A stretch of 64,000 nucleotides of DNA, from positions 1-64,000 of the forward strand of contig CAMIZL010000008.1 in the NCBI GenBank assembly GCA_946403295.1, read 5' to 3'. The stretch is from an uncultured Clostridia bacterium. Its GTDB lineage: Bacteria; Bacillota; Clostridia; Lachnospirales; Lachnospiraceae. Both the position numbers and the translations under genes were made by a program. Positions within the stretch are counted from its first letter, which is position 1. Each line of letters begins with the position of its first letter. Under the pieces are notes generated by a model. The model had not been told where the DNA came from and searched no databases. It was given only the letters and a program-made list of their open reading frames with translations. Shown here in pieces: positions 1-10,395 of the stretch.

Positions 1-113
1 AAATTACCTGACACTTTTTACCGAAAAGGGTGTCAATTCAGAACGGAATACTCACGAAACTACACGATTACGATATAACGATTTGTCGGATATTATATTC
101 CCGGAGGATGCCT

Positions 114-3100
114 ATGAAGAGATTCACTGTTGTAAAGATCATGATGGCGGTAGCCTTGACCTTTGGCGCACTGTGCCTTTTTTCGCCGTTTAAAGCTCAG
201 GCGATTTCAAACAACTGTCATTACTATGTGACGCTTGAGGGAGACGGTAAGATCACGGGCAGCGTCGGAAGCGCTATCACTCCCTACTACTTCACGATGA
301 CGGTTCACAGGAGCAATAACGGTGACGTGGGATACTCTGCCACGCCGGCATTTTCACGCGGTTATGCTGCGGGAAGCACTGTTACCGACATCTTTCAGGG
401 CGTGGATGACCCTTCCAAAAACGTGTTCAACCGTCTTCCGGTCGGCTTGAAGGTGACTGTTGCCGAGGAGATCAAGATCGGTGACACATCCGCGCGATTC
501 ATGATATCCGGAACTCCCTACATGGCATCTTCCAACTGGCTTCAGGTTAATTTCTCTGAGGCGGTTTTTGATGGAAATGACAATCATAAGCGTACAGTTG
601 AAAAAGACGGCGGGCTGCAGCTCGCGATCACCAGACCCGCAAGCAGCGGGCAGCCTCTTGCGCTTTCGCCTTCTTCCCTGGTGATAACAGGGACGGCAGG
701 CAGCGCTGTTTCTGCGAAAGAGCTTACCTTCACCACAAACGGCAATTTCATTGCCGAATATCCCAAAAATTACGATGTAAGCAATTGGTTCAGGTCTTCG
801 ACGTGGAGCATCAACTACGAGGGCGTCTATATGACCGCAAAGCTCCCCGAGGGGATGACGGCGAAGCTTAAGAATGATATACATATCGGCGACAAATCCT
901 GTACATTTGTTATTTCGGGCACCCCTACGTACGGTGCCGAAGAGTATCTTATTCCCGAATTCCCCGGTGGTGTTCTCTCGATTGCGGGCTCAGATAAACG
1001 CGAGCACGGATATGGGGATGTCGGATTCTCATGTGACAACAATTATATGATCCGTATCAGCGGAGAAACGAACAAGCCGGGACTTGCCCTCGAAAAGATC
1101 CTTGCAAACGGTGTAGAGCAGTCCAACATCACCGGAACGGTCGGAACCGCACTTCAAGAAAACCTGATCACCTACAGACTGAAGAATTGTACTCTCGCGA
1201 CCTCATATGCTGAGGGACATGACATCACCGGATACTTCCTCAAGTGGTCTTATCCCTACGAGACCTTTGCGTTTGAAAACCTCGGAGTCAGGGTCGAGGC
1301 GGTTGATTTCGTTACGGGCCACGACTACTTTACATGCAGGATCGTGGGAACTCCCTGTAAGAACGGAAGCGGAAGACTTACGGTGAAACTTTTTGAAGAG
1401 CATACGAGTGCAGGAGTAAGGATGAGCTCGACGGCTCCGGCGGAGAACGGTTTCGGGTTCTCTACACCGAACAATTCCGCTGATGTTTATATCACAAACA
1501 CTTCATATGACGCAAAAGTGGGCTTTATGATCGATACATCGGATGAACCCGTGCTGATAGAGATCTCACAGGGTTATTCGATCGATTACTGCTTCAACGG
1601 AACCTTTAAAAAGGATCAGGATGTTTCGGGACTCGTGAGCGGTCTGCCGGATGGTATAAAGGCATACTGTGCGGAAAACAATGTCTCGCAGCCCTCATCG
1701 CTTCTTGTATATTTTAAGGGCGTCGCAAAAACAGCGGGCACTAAGTATATCCGGGTGTCGCTTTCGGGCACCGAGTACGCATCGAGAACCCACGGAGGCA
1801 GCTGGTCATCAAGCTCGGGAAACGCGGATCTTTCATCGGATTATACCGAAACGAAGGTAACTCTTAACATAACGACCGCGTCGGAATGCGGAATTGCCTA
1901 CAACTACAGTCTGGAAACGGAAGACCCCGAAACGAGCGAAGGCAGAGGTGAGGTATCATCACTTCCCTACGAAGACCTTAAGTCTGTCGCCGGTTCCGAG
2001 CCGGTGATCCTCAGAGGAAGCAAGTCGACCAAGCAGTTCGTGCAGGTTCAGAACGGGACAGCTTCCATTGGGTCAAAGTCAGTCTATACCGGAACAGGAA
2101 TGAACATATGGGTCTATATGCCGCAGCTGAACGCCGGAAAAAGCTACAGTGCGGGGGCAGCCGTAAACGATCTGTTCCGCCTGAAAAGGTTAAGCGAGAG
2201 CGGAAGTGTCCTGGACAGTCCCATAAACGGTTATACCATCAGGACCGAAACCGCGATAGCAAGCGGAACGCAGACAGGACTCAATCTGTTACTCTATATC
2301 GAAGGAAAAGCAACTTCGTCTCTTGAGTGCTTTGATGGGCTTGCACTGCAGGTCTACAGCGGCGGTTCATGGAAGAATATCACAATGCCACTCGGTTCGC
2401 GTTATGAGATCGGTGAAGTCGTCTCGGGATCGGTATCACCGCAGACAAGTGACTTTAACGGATTGACAGCATCGATCGCCGACTGTTCCATAAACGGTAT
2501 CTCATATAAGACTCTGATGGACAGGAAGGGTGTTGAGGTCAGCATAAACGGTGCGACCTTCAAGCTCCTTCACAAAGGCAACGATGTCACCGATTGGTTT
2601 ACCAACCTTCCGGCCGGTATGAGCGCTGTCGTTAAAGAAGACGCGCCTGTGGGAAGCACGACTGTGAAGATCAGGTTTGGAAAGCTGAACGCCCGGACTT
2701 GGAAGATCGGTACGGTTACACCCACTCAGACAAGCAGCAGCGCTATTAATGTTTCCGTGCCCTTCTCGGCTCTTTCGGATGCGAAATATACCGATGTTGA
2801 CGGGATTATCATTGCGGCGGTGAACGATAATGCCAGATACTGCATCATGGAAGCCTCGGATTTTGTCTATACCGGGAAGGTAATGGTGGCGGCAACAGAG
2901 TTTGAAGGCGTTTACAGCGCGAACAACCCCATCGGCAGCGGGATGAGCACGGAATACATTACTGTTTATGTTCCGGGCTATCTCCTTGAAGGCTACACGA
3001 AGCCGGCATTGAATGTTGAGTTTATTCCCGTCAACGGAGATTTTTCGGAAGATGAAAATATCGGATTTGGGACGAATCTCACACAGGCATCTACGAGCCC

Positions 3101-4577
3101 GTCATATTATTCGTGCACGGGAAGCCTTTATCTGGAGATGATCCATGCCCTTAAGGTCACAAAGGGAAACTTTACTCTGAGGGCATTCATCTCGGAGTTT
3201 TCGGAAGAAGAGGGGGCCGATCCGAAGTTTAAGGATGTTGAGATACTACCTGCCTATGTAAGCTACAACATACTTGCTGCGGGATCGAGCATCGCGGACG
3301 GAGATTCGGTGCAGGAGGGATCGGTAGAGGTTGAAACCGGAGGAGGAAACGGCGGAAGCAGCGGCTCCGGAAGCGGAAGCAGCGTGCTCGACGGTCCCGG
3401 CTACAGCGGACCGGACCTCGTGATCTGTGCAAAAGACGCCTCGGGAAAAACGGTTAGGAGCGCCTATATAAACATGACGAGAGAAACGCTCACTCCCGCG
3501 ATCTCTTATAAGTGCTACAGCCTTGACGGCGGCAGTAAATGGAAGGAAGCAAAATCGCCGCTGACCGATAAGCAGATAGCAGGTTTCTTAAACAAGGGCG
3601 GAACGCTTTCGATCGCCGACAAGTATGACAAGAAGGCAAAAGGACCCGCAGAGGGTGCCGTAATACTTAACTTCCCTACGATAAACAAGCGGCCCGCAGC
3701 GCCCAAGCTCAAAGTCAACTACGCGGCATACCCCGATAAAACAGGAGCCACAAACGGTCAGTGGATGCTCGCCGATGCAAGTCTGGAAACCTTGAGCGCG
3801 GAAGAACTCGCAAAGCTTGAGATCGGCGTACTTGCGGCAGGAAAGAAAGAAGTTGACGCTTCCGCATGGAGCGATCTGCCCGCGGGCGAAGGCATCGACA
3901 TGCTCGGCCTCAACAACGGAAAGGTCGCAAGCACCGTCTATATGGTCAGATACAAAGCGACTGCCGACACGCCCGCAAGTAAGGCGGCCAAAGTTACGGT
4001 CAAGGGCCTTTTAAAGGCTCCCAAGGCAAAGACGGATTACAAGAAGGAGATCATCAGGCTCAAGGCGGGCTCGGTCGTTTATTTCGGAGAGACTCCCGAC
4101 TCAGAGGCAACAGAGTTGGGTCCGGAGCCCAAGACCTTTAACGATTATGCCGGCAAGTTCATCGAGATCGACAGCGAGACCTCAAAGAAGGGTCTTGATA
4201 TCTCCGCATATATCACCGATTCACGCAACACGATGCTTGTATGGGTCGGAGCGACTCAAAAGAAAGCGGCCACCGAAGCTGCTACCGTAAAACTCGCGGC
4301 ACGCGCCCGGATCGCTGCGGAAAAGCTCGATGTATCAAAAGGTAAGTTAAAGCTTGACAAGAAATACGAAGTATATAACGAAGACAAACAGAAATGGGGA
4401 TCGATGCCCAAGGTGACGGAGACCTGTGAGCTTAAGATCCGACTTAAGGCAACCGCGAAAGGCGGAGCCGAGAGTGATTCGACATATGCGGCGAGCGAAG
4501 CTGCGACCCTGAAGATAACCTTTGGTGAATACGAAGAAGGAAAGCAGGGTATCACGGCAGCGGAGATCGTGGTCTGA
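114..4577 (+). CDS. Large secreted Ig-like repeat protein (1487 aa)
   Basis: The ATG at 114 is chosen because GGAGG at 103-107 sits just before it and a clean signal peptide follows (Lys-Arg, a hydrophobic stretch, cleavage near AQA). The open frame begins earlier at 30 but has no ribosome site there. The body repeats a unit of about 110-170 residues built around phrases such as 'GTAGSAVSAKELTF', then 'DVTDWFTNLPAGM' and 'ISGTP', which resembles putative Ig-like/cadherin-like (He_PIG-type) surface repeats. A Gly/Ser-rich linker near residue 1080 precedes a C-terminal region of about 390 residues that is closely shared with the next gene. No LPXTG motif or C-terminal membrane anchor is seen, so it is probably released or held non-covalently. 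The exact function is unknown; a surface or extracellular binding role is likely. Confidence 0.85.
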   Translation: MKRFTVVKIMMAVALTFGALCLFSPFKAQAISNNCHYYVTLEGDGKITGSVGSAITPYYFTMTVHRSNNGDVGYSATPAFSRGYAAGSTVTDIFQGVDDPSKNVFNRLPVGLKVTVAEEIKIGDTSARFMISGTPYMASSNWLQVNFSEAVFDGNDNHKRTVEKDGGLQLAITRPASSGQPLALSPSSLVITGTAGSAVSAKELTFTTNGNFIAEYPKNYDVSNWFRSSTWSINYEGVYMTAKLPEGMTAKLKNDIHIGDKSCTFVISGTPTYGAEEYLIPEFPGGVLSIAGSDKREHGYGDVGFSCDNNYMIRISGETNKPGLALEKILANGVEQSNITGTVGTALQENLITYRLKNCTLATSYAEGHDITGYFLKWSYPYETFAFENLGVRVEAVDFVTGHDYFTCRIVGTPCKNGSGRLTVKLFEEHTSAGVRMSSTAPAENGFGFSTPNNSADVYITNTSYDAKVGFMIDTSDEPVLIEISQGYSIDYCFNGTFKKDQDVSGLVSGLPDGIKAYCAENNVSQPSSLLVYFKGVAKTAGTKYIRVSLSGTEYASRTHGGSWSSSSGNADLSSDYTETKVTLNITTASECGIAYNYSLETEDPETSEGRGEVSSLPYEDLKSVAGSEPVILRGSKSTKQFVQVQNGTASIGSKSVYTGTGMNIWVYMPQLNAGKSYSAGAAVNDLFRLKRLSESGSVLDSPINGYTIRTETAIASGTQTGLNLLLYIEGKATSSLECFDGLALQVYSGGSWKNITMPLGSRYEIGEVVSGSVSPQTSDFNGLTASIADCSINGISYKTLMDRKGVEVSINGATFKLLHKGNDVTDWFTNLPAGMSAVVKEDAPVGSTTVKIRFGKLNARTWKIGTVTPTQTSSSAINVSVPFSALSDAKYTDVDGIIIAAVNDNARYCIMEASDFVYTGKVMVAATEFEGVYSANNPIGSGMSTEYITVYVPGYLLEGYTKPALNVEFIPVNGDFSEDENIGFGTNLTQASTSPSYYSCTGSLYLEMIHALKVTKGNFTLRAFISEFSEEEGADPKFKDVEILPAYVSYNILAAGSSIADGDSVQEGSVEVETGGGNGGSSGSGSGSSVLDGPGYSGPDLVICAKDASGKTVRSAYINMTRETLTPAISYKCYSLDGGSKWKEAKSPLTDKQIAGFLNKGGTLSIADKYDKKAKGPAEGAVILNFPTINKRPAAPKLKVNYAAYPDKTGATNGQWMLADASLETLSAEELAKLEIGVLAAGKKEVDASAWSDLPAGEGIDMLGLNNGKVASTVYMVRYKATADTPASKAAKVTVKGLLKAPKAKTDYKKEIIRLKAGSVVYFGETPDSEATELGPEPKTFNDYAGKFIEIDSETSKKGLDISAYITDSRNTMLVWVGATQKKAATEAATVKLAARARIAAEKLDVSKGKLKLDKKYEVYNEDKQKWGSMPKVTETCELKIRLKATAKGGAESDSTYAASEAATLKITFGEYEEGKQGITAAEIVV

Positions 4578-4649
4578 GATTAAAGATATGTAACTCCCGT
4601 GCCCCGTACGGGAAAAGACAGAAAGAAATTCTGCAATAGGAGGTTGCGT

Positions 4650-7600
4650 ATGAGAAAAGCAAATTTAGGATTACTTGCGCTTCTTGTGCTGATCGTGATC
4701 ATGGGACTCGGAACGGTTAAGGTTTCGGCAGATGTTCCCGCGAACTACAACTATTCATTTGATATTATCAATATCGAAACCGGAAAGCAGGGTGTTGTTT
4801 CCGGCACTCCGGGGACAGCGCTTGCATCGCAGACCTTAAGGATCCGACTTAACGGCGCGACCACGAAGCGGGATATCGCAAAGGGAACGGAAGCCACATA
4901 CTGGATCGCCTGTATGAACGCAGCGGTCCCGGATGGTCTTAAGATCAAGGTGGCCGAGGATGTGCCTGCCGGTTCGGCATGGATAGACGTGACCTTCTAC
5001 GGTACTGTTTACACCGCGATCTGGGATGAATTCCGGTTCATGATCCCCAAAAATTATCTGTTTGAGGACGGGTCGGCCTACGATTATTATGATGCGGAGC
5101 CTTCTGTCAAAGGAAAGTTCAACATAGTGAGAGAAGGTACATCAGGGGCCAGACAGGTGACATTCTCTCCCGATGAACTTATCCTGAGCGGCACAGTCGG
5201 AACAGCTGTTTCGGCTCGTGAGCTTACCGTTACGCTGAACGGAGTATTCTTCAGATCCATAAGTGCCGGAACAGATATTACCGACTGGTTTAAGGGACGA
5301 AAGACTATTATAACGAATAACGGGACGATACTTTCGTTTATTCCGAAAGGGATCACAGTTAAAGTAAAAAATAAAGTAGAGGTTTACAGCAACACCATGA
5401 CTCTTGTTTTCTCCGGAAAACCCACCGAGGCATCGATAGATGCGATCAGTTTCACGATCCCTGCGGGATATGCGGCGATTAAGGATGAGAGCAGGAAATC
5501 CGAGGTCAAAAGCGAGTTTACAACTCCTATCTATACAAACAACAAGTACAGGTATTCGATCACCGGACCAAACGGTTACCTGAGGCAGGGCGTGGTCCTT
5601 GATTGCGGGGACACACATCTGAATGCCATGGTCCCGATAGATCCGAACAACCCGGTTATGATCCACGCAACCCTCTTTGGAAACGATGAGAGCGGCAATC
5701 CGCTCAAGTTACGCGGAACGTATTCGGGACAGAAGCTTTCCGAGATAACACAAAATGCCACGATGGGAGGCCTTAAAGAGTATTACGGAGTTGAGGGGGT
5801 CATACGGAACTGGACCGACGGAGAAACCGAATTTGATATCGAACTCTCGGGAAAACCGAAAGAGGATTCCTACGGAAGTTATCCGAAAAATATGTATGTG
5901 AGCTTTGAGATGCTCCCGAAAGCACACACGGGAGAACTGAATCTCAAGACCGAACAGATAGGAACACTCACTCTTGAGGAGCCTAAGCTTAATGTGACCA
6001 CAACTCCGGTGATCAAGGTTTCATGTCCGATTCAGGAAGCCGGGTTTGTATATGATTCCTTTGTGATCAATCTCGGCGATGATTATCTGACGGAAGATAT
6101 CGCAAAAGGAACCGATCTTGCCGTCGGGTATTCGATCATCAATGGGGGCATAACTCAGGTGGTTCATGAAGAAACGAGCTACAATGGCATTGGCATTCAA
6201 GTCAGAGAGAAGGCATCCCGTGGTTCACATTCCATAAGCGTCAGACTGACCGGAAAGCCCAACCGGGTGGGAAGCGGATATATCCCCGTTGCTTTTAAGT
6301 GCTCGCAGTTAGAAAACTTTTCTACGGCGAAGAAGCAGGAATACGTTGTGGGCCTGACCGGGATCAAATACGAGGTCTGGGATAAGGACACCTCTACACC
6401 TCCGGACGGTAATGAAAACGGCGGTGAAGGAGGTTCGGGCTCCGGTTCTTCGGGAAATGACGAAGATGATGATGAAGAATTCACAGAAGAACCGATCAAG
6501 GAAGACGAGGATGAGGACGCCTACGGAAGACTCAGATATCCCGTCAAAGCACATGTGAAGAACTATGCGAAGGTGGGCGACAAGCAGATCGGAAGCGTGT
6601 ATATCGATATGACCGATGAAAAGCTTGTGTGCGGCAAAGCCTATAAATGCTACAGCATCGACGGCGGAAGAAAATGGAAGCAGGGCTCGATCGGATCGGA
6701 CCTGTCGAAACTCTTAAACAAAGGGATCTCCCTTGTACTTGCTACCGACTATGATCAAAAAACAAAGGCACCCACGGACAAGGCGAAGCTTTATGTTTTC
6801 ACAACGACCAACAAGAGACCTGCGGCGCCCAAATTAGGAGTTGATTATCTGACTTTTGCCGATAACACGGGTAAAACGGCGGGGCAGTTTGTCCTGACAG
6901 ACAAGAGCGGAGAAGCGCTCTCGCAGAACGACATCCAGAAATACGCGATCGCAGTTTCGGCTGACGGTAAGAAGGCTGACGCAAAGGGATTCGGAAAGTG
7001 GCCCCTTGCGGACGGAGTATACATCCCCACAGGAAACGGCGCGAAGCAGGAAACAGCGGTATATCTCGTTAAGACTGCACCCACTGAAGATACGCCGGCG
7101 AGCAAGGAATCGAAGGTTAAGGTCAAAGGCCTCTCGAAAGCACCGAACATCAAAGTCGATTATAAAAACGAAGTGATCAAGCTCAAGAAGGGCATGGTGA
7201 TCTTCTTCGGTGAGGAGATCCCTGCCCGGGGTGAGACAGAGACTCTTTCGGAGAACGCGAAGACCTACAGCGATTTCGCAGGCAGGATCTTCGGAGCCGA
7301 TTCGGCGGAAGCACCTAAGTCCGGTCTTGCGATCGGACCGTACATCACAAATACGAGGAATAAGATCATCGTGTGGACGATGGCTACGGCAAAGAAGCCG
7401 GCTTCAAAGCCTCAGGTGATAGAGCTTGCCGCACGTGCCCCGGTCGGAACCGACGGCGTCACAGTCAGCAACGGAAAGCTCACTCTGGACAAGAAATACG
7501 AGGTATATAACGAAGCGAAGGATAAGTGGGGGTCGTGCCCCAAGATCACTGAATCCTGTGAGCTTACGATACGTCTGAAGGCTACCGCGAAGGGCGGAAA

Positions 7601-7718
7601 GGAAAGCGCCGGTACATTTGCGGCAAGCTCCTTTGCAACCCTCAGTGTAACCTACGGCGTTTATGATGAAGAAAAGAACAAGGAAGGCGTGATCACCGCA
7701 CAGATCGTTCCGAAATAG
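4650..7718 (+). CDS. Large secreted Ig-like repeat protein, paralogue of the upstream gene (1022 aa)
   Basis: The ATG at 4650 follows AGGAGG at 4638-4643 and opens a signal peptide ending near 'KVSA'. The N-terminal part carries several copies of the repeat seen upstream ('VSGTPGTALASQTL', 'LSGTVGTAVSARELTV', 'DITDWF'). An acidic Gly/Ser/Asp/Glu linker near residues 590-630 leads to a C-terminal half that matches the upstream protein ('KCYSIDGGRKWKQG', 'NKRPAAPKL', 'KYEVYNEAKDKWGS'). The 72-bp gap and shared architecture indicate a tandem duplication and probably one transcript. No sortase signal or anchor is visible. The molecular function is unknown; the conserved C-terminal region may be the common functional or attachment part. 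Confidence 0.85.
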   Translation: MRKANLGLLALLVLIVIMGLGTVKVSADVPANYNYSFDIINIETGKQGVVSGTPGTALASQTLRIRLNGATTKRDIAKGTEATYWIACMNAAVPDGLKIKVAEDVPAGSAWIDVTFYGTVYTAIWDEFRFMIPKNYLFEDGSAYDYYDAEPSVKGKFNIVREGTSGARQVTFSPDELILSGTVGTAVSARELTVTLNGVFFRSISAGTDITDWFKGRKTIITNNGTILSFIPKGITVKVKNKVEVYSNTMTLVFSGKPTEASIDAISFTIPAGYAAIKDESRKSEVKSEFTTPIYTNNKYRYSITGPNGYLRQGVVLDCGDTHLNAMVPIDPNNPVMIHATLFGNDESGNPLKLRGTYSGQKLSEITQNATMGGLKEYYGVEGVIRNWTDGETEFDIELSGKPKEDSYGSYPKNMYVSFEMLPKAHTGELNLKTEQIGTLTLEEPKLNVTTTPVIKVSCPIQEAGFVYDSFVINLGDDYLTEDIAKGTDLAVGYSIINGGITQVVHEETSYNGIGIQVREKASRGSHSISVRLTGKPNRVGSGYIPVAFKCSQLENFSTAKKQEYVVGLTGIKYEVWDKDTSTPPDGNENGGEGGSGSGSSGNDEDDDEEFTEEPIKEDEDEDAYGRLRYPVKAHVKNYAKVGDKQIGSVYIDMTDEKLVCGKAYKCYSIDGGRKWKQGSIGSDLSKLLNKGISLVLATDYDQKTKAPTDKAKLYVFTTTNKRPAAPKLGVDYLTFADNTGKTAGQFVLTDKSGEALSQNDIQKYAIAVSADGKKADAKGFGKWPLADGVYIPTGNGAKQETAVYLVKTAPTEDTPASKESKVKVKGLSKAPNIKVDYKNEVIKLKKGMVIFFGEEIPARGETETLSENAKTYSDFAGRIFGADSAEAPKSGLAIGPYITNTRNKIIVWTMATAKKPASKPQVIELAARAPVGTDGVTVSNGKLTLDKKYEVYNEAKDKWGSCPKITESCELTIRLKATAKGGKESAGTFAASSFATLSVTYGVYDEEKNKEGVITAQIVPK

Positions 7719-7849
7719 AGGTGAAGAAAGAAGCCTGTGTTGAAAACCGCGTAAATGATCATCTTGGTACTATACACATTTATCCGGGAAGGATATTATA
7801 TAATGTATAGGAAACTGGATCTGCAAAACAATACGAAAGAGAGTGGAGC

Positions 7850-8311
7850 ATGAAGAACGCGGTTGATATAGACGTCGTGATCGATGAGCGCTTTGTTGAT
7901 CCGAAGGTTACGATAACGACGAAGGAAAAGAATAACTTTGTCGAGAGCATAATAAACGCGGTTGAAACGGTTTCGGAGACCGAATATCCTCTGATCCCGG
8001 CGGTAAACGGGGAAGGAACGGTGTTTGTTTCGCAGCGTGACATAATCAGGGTGTTCACTCACGGACGGAAGGTCATGATAGAAACAGATGACGGCCAATA
8101 CGAAGTGAGAAAGAAGCTTTATGTTCTCGAGGAAGAGCTTAATTCGTCCCGGTTCATCAGGATATCGCAGTCGGAGATAATTAACATCTACAAGGTGAAG
8201 AGCTTCGACATCAATATCGCCGGAACGATCGGAGTTGAGTTTGAGAACGGCAGAAAGTCGTGGGCGTCGAGAAGCTGCGTGAAAACGATCAAAGAGCTTC
8301 TTAAGGCATAG
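7850..8311 (+). CDS. LytTR-type DNA-binding regulator (153 aa)
   Basis: The C-terminal ~100 residues fit a LytTR domain: 'FVSQRDIIRVFTHGRKVMIET', then 'LYVLEEELNSSRFIRISQSEIINI' and 'VEFENGRKSWASRSCVKTIKELL'. The N-terminal ~50 residues are not a receiver domain, so this is a stand-alone LytTR protein rather than a two-component regulator. Genes of this kind are typically paired with a small DUF3021 membrane protein, and such a gene follows 35 bp downstream. It probably regulates its own operon or nearby surface genes. A TATAAT-like -10 at 7799-7804 lies upstream, without a convincing -35. Confidence 0.88.
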   Translation: MKNAVDIDVVIDERFVDPKVTITTKEKNNFVESIINAVETVSETEYPLIPAVNGEGTVFVSQRDIIRVFTHGRKVMIETDDGQYEVRKKLYVLEEELNSSRFIRISQSEIINIYKVKSFDINIAGTIGVEFENGRKSWASRSCVKTIKELLKA

Positions 8312-8346
8312 CGCAAGATAATCAGGTGTAAAGAAAAGGGGGATTT

Positions 8347-8832
8347 ATGAATTTCAAACAAAAGGTAACTTTACTTGCATCCATAGGCTTCGGGCTCGGT
8401 GTGATCACGGGAGTGACGATCACGTCTGTGATCACGACTGCCGGCGCTGCAGACGGAAACTTCTACGTCGCGTCCCGAGATTTGATCGAAGCGGTGGGCA
8501 ACCCGCTCGTCGCGTTTTTGATCCAGGCGTTCGTATCAGGCCTTTACGGTGCGGTAGTCATGGGCGCATCGGCGGTCTACGGAAAGGAAGAGTGGGGTGT
8601 CACGAGATGCACTTTGATACACTACTTCATCATGATGATCGCGTACTGTGTTACCGCGTTCTCGTTGAGGTGGTATACGATTGATGACATGATCCCTTTG
8701 ACTGTCATGCTCGGAGCCATGACCGTTGTATATTTTTGCATCTGGCTCGGCTTCTTCATCTCCTACAGGGCGCAGCTCAAAAAGATCAACCTGGAGCTGT
8801 TGCAGCTGAAAACATCGCAGACAGGAGTATAA
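8347..8832 (+). CDS. DUF3021-family membrane protein (161 aa)
   Basis: Four hydrophobic segments are visible (about residues 7-31, 52-75, 87-107 and 117-138), followed by a charged C-terminal tail rich in Lys, Leu and Gln. Size, topology and position directly after a LytTR gene match the DUF3021 family, whose members are thought to modulate the partner regulator. The ATG is preceded by AAAAGGGGG. The sequence gives no catalytic motif. Confidence 0.8.
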   Translation: MNFKQKVTLLASIGFGLGVITGVTITSVITTAGAADGNFYVASRDLIEAVGNPLVAFLIQAFVSGLYGAVVMGASAVYGKEEWGVTRCTLIHYFIMMIAYCVTAFSLRWYTIDDMIPLTVMLGAMTVVYFCIWLGFFISYRAQLKKINLELLQLKTSQTGV

Positions 8833-8893
8833 AGATATCGTTCCGGACAGTATGGCGATATCTCCGAATAACGTGCTGACAATACTTACATGA

Positions 8894-8924
8894 CGGAGCC
8901 GGGGGCGTATGCTTCCCGGCTCCC
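8894..8924 (+). terminator. GC-rich hairpin after the LytTR/DUF3021 operon
   Basis: GGAGCCGGG (8895-8903) pairs exactly with CCCGGCTCC (8915-8923) around an 11-nt loop, 62 bp after the DUF3021 stop. There is no T-run, so it may be a weak or factor-assisted terminator. Confidence 0.4.
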
Positions 8925-9018
8925 GACATTGGGAGATAACGAGACCGGGCGACCATAAGCCGATCATAAGTCAACAATAAGCCGACTCTTACCGGTCGGC
9001 ATAAGCATCGCTCAATTG

Positions 9019-9047
9019 TTGACATGAGAATCCACAAGGCGTATAGT
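9019..9047 (+). promoter_or_regulatory. Sigma-A type promoter for the binding-protein/cyclase operon
   Basis: TTGACA at 9019-9024 and TATAGT at 9042-9047 are separated by exactly 17 bp. The predicted transcript has a leader of about 180 nt. That leader contains a hairpin built from TGTGACG and CGTCACA near 9079-9107. No known riboswitch class could be recognised in it. Confidence 0.7.
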
Positions 9048-9234
9048 AAATAGAAGATATATTCTCTTTGTGTTGTCGATGTGACGCTGTGTGAAACACA
9101 CGTCACACAAATGCAAAACGTGAATACGGGGAGCCCGTACGGAAGGCTCAGACAAGAGACCCGTACAGAGGACATAAACACGAGAAACGTACAGAACCCC
9201 CGGGTTTGCGGACAACACAGAAGTGAGGTGGCGG

Positions 9235-10371
9235 ATGAAGAAAAAAGAAATAAAAAAGACATTTCTGAAAGGCTTGGGATTGCTGGGATTCCTGGTATTG
9301 GTCTGCGGGCTTGCGTTCCTTTTGTCGGGATGGGCACAATACCTTTTTGTTGAGGACGTTGAGCATGATGTGCAAGCATCCGTAAAGGAAGAAGAGGCAC
9401 CGAAGAATCTCGAGGAGGCTGTGCGCGCTGCCGTCGATTTTGACCATGAGCTCGATTCGTACAAGCCGCTCAAAAACGATTATAAATTCTATTTCACATA
9501 CAAGACGGTACACCCCTGGTGGGATGCGGTCGCACTCGGAATGGAGGATGCGCAGCGGCAGTTCCTGAACAAAGGCATAAACATTACATACGAGTACATG
9601 GCTCCGACCTCCGCTTCCGCAGAGGATCAGGTGCGGAGGCTAAAGGAAGCCGAGAAAGCCGGGTACGATGTCATAGGCGTTGATGTCGCCGATGAAGACG
9701 TCATATCCCCCGTCCTTGACGAGATGGTGGATTCGGGCACGAAGGTCATCACGTTCTCGAGTTCGGACGCGGCAAGCGGGTGCAAACGCATCGCGTATGT
9801 GGGAAACACTCACAACTATGAGGACGGCGTCGATCTGACGGAGGCGCTTTGCGAAAAGCTTGGGTACAAGGGCAAGGTGGCGATCCTGGTCGGAAGTAAG
9901 GGCGCTCCCTGCCACGAGGACAGGGCACTCGGCGCGAAACACACGATCGCGAAGTACGAGGGCATGCAGATCGTTGCGGTCGAGTACGACATGGATTCCG
10001 TTGATAACGCCCATGAGCTCGCACTGAAGATCCTCGACGAAACACCGGATCTCGCCGGGTTCGTCTGCTGTAACATGAGTAATCCTGTCGGAGCCGCAAG
10101 GGCTGTGACGGAGAAGTCGAGCGGCGCCGTGATCGTCGGTATGGACCATGACCGCGAGGCGCTTCATTATCTCGAGAAGGGCGTGATCTACTGCCTCGGA
10201 GTGCAGGACTGCTATTCAATCGGATTTGATACGCTTCAGCTGGCGGTCAAGATCGCGGACGGCAACCTCCCGGGCGAACTCTTCCCCGAGGAAAAGGCCG
10301 AACCCACGACGATCATCTACCAGAACGACGCTCCGCTCATGCTGGAGCTTTTATACGGAGATATTTCGTAA
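9235..10371 (+). CDS. Membrane-anchored periplasmic-binding-protein-like (sugar type, PBP1 fold) (378 aa)
   Basis: The ATG at 9235 is preferred over the in-frame GTG at 9223 because GAGGTGGCGG lies directly in front. A basic N-terminus and one hydrophobic segment (about residues 10-32) are followed by a binding domain of the RbsB/Peripla_BP_4 type. Recognisable elements are 'HPWWDAVALGMEDAQ', 'GYDVIGVDVADEDVISPVLDEM', 'GTKVITFSSSD' and 'GAVIVGMDHDREALHYLEKG'. There is no proper lipobox, so it is probably held by an uncleaved signal anchor. No ABC permease or ATPase gene is nearby. A diguanylate cyclase follows after 24 bp, so a sensing role, presenting a bound ligand to the cyclase, is more likely than transport. 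Confidence 0.85.
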   Translation: MKKKEIKKTFLKGLGLLGFLVLVCGLAFLLSGWAQYLFVEDVEHDVQASVKEEEAPKNLEEAVRAAVDFDHELDSYKPLKNDYKFYFTYKTVHPWWDAVALGMEDAQRQFLNKGINITYEYMAPTSASAEDQVRRLKEAEKAGYDVIGVDVADEDVISPVLDEMVDSGTKVITFSSSDAASGCKRIAYVGNTHNYEDGVDLTEALCEKLGYKGKVAILVGSKGAPCHEDRALGAKHTIAKYEGMQIVAVEYDMDSVDNAHELALKILDETPDLAGFVCCNMSNPVGAARAVTEKSSGAVIVGMDHDREALHYLEKGVIYCLGVQDCYSIGFDTLQLAVKIADGNLPGELFPEEKAEPTTIIYQNDAPLMLELLYGDIS

Positions 10372-10395
10372 GAAAAAACAATACGGAGATTTTGT

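Noticed and set aside
9048-9234. c-di-GMP riboswitch in front of the binding-protein/cyclase operon
   Set aside because: The leader has hairpins, but I could not find the conserved GEMM core.
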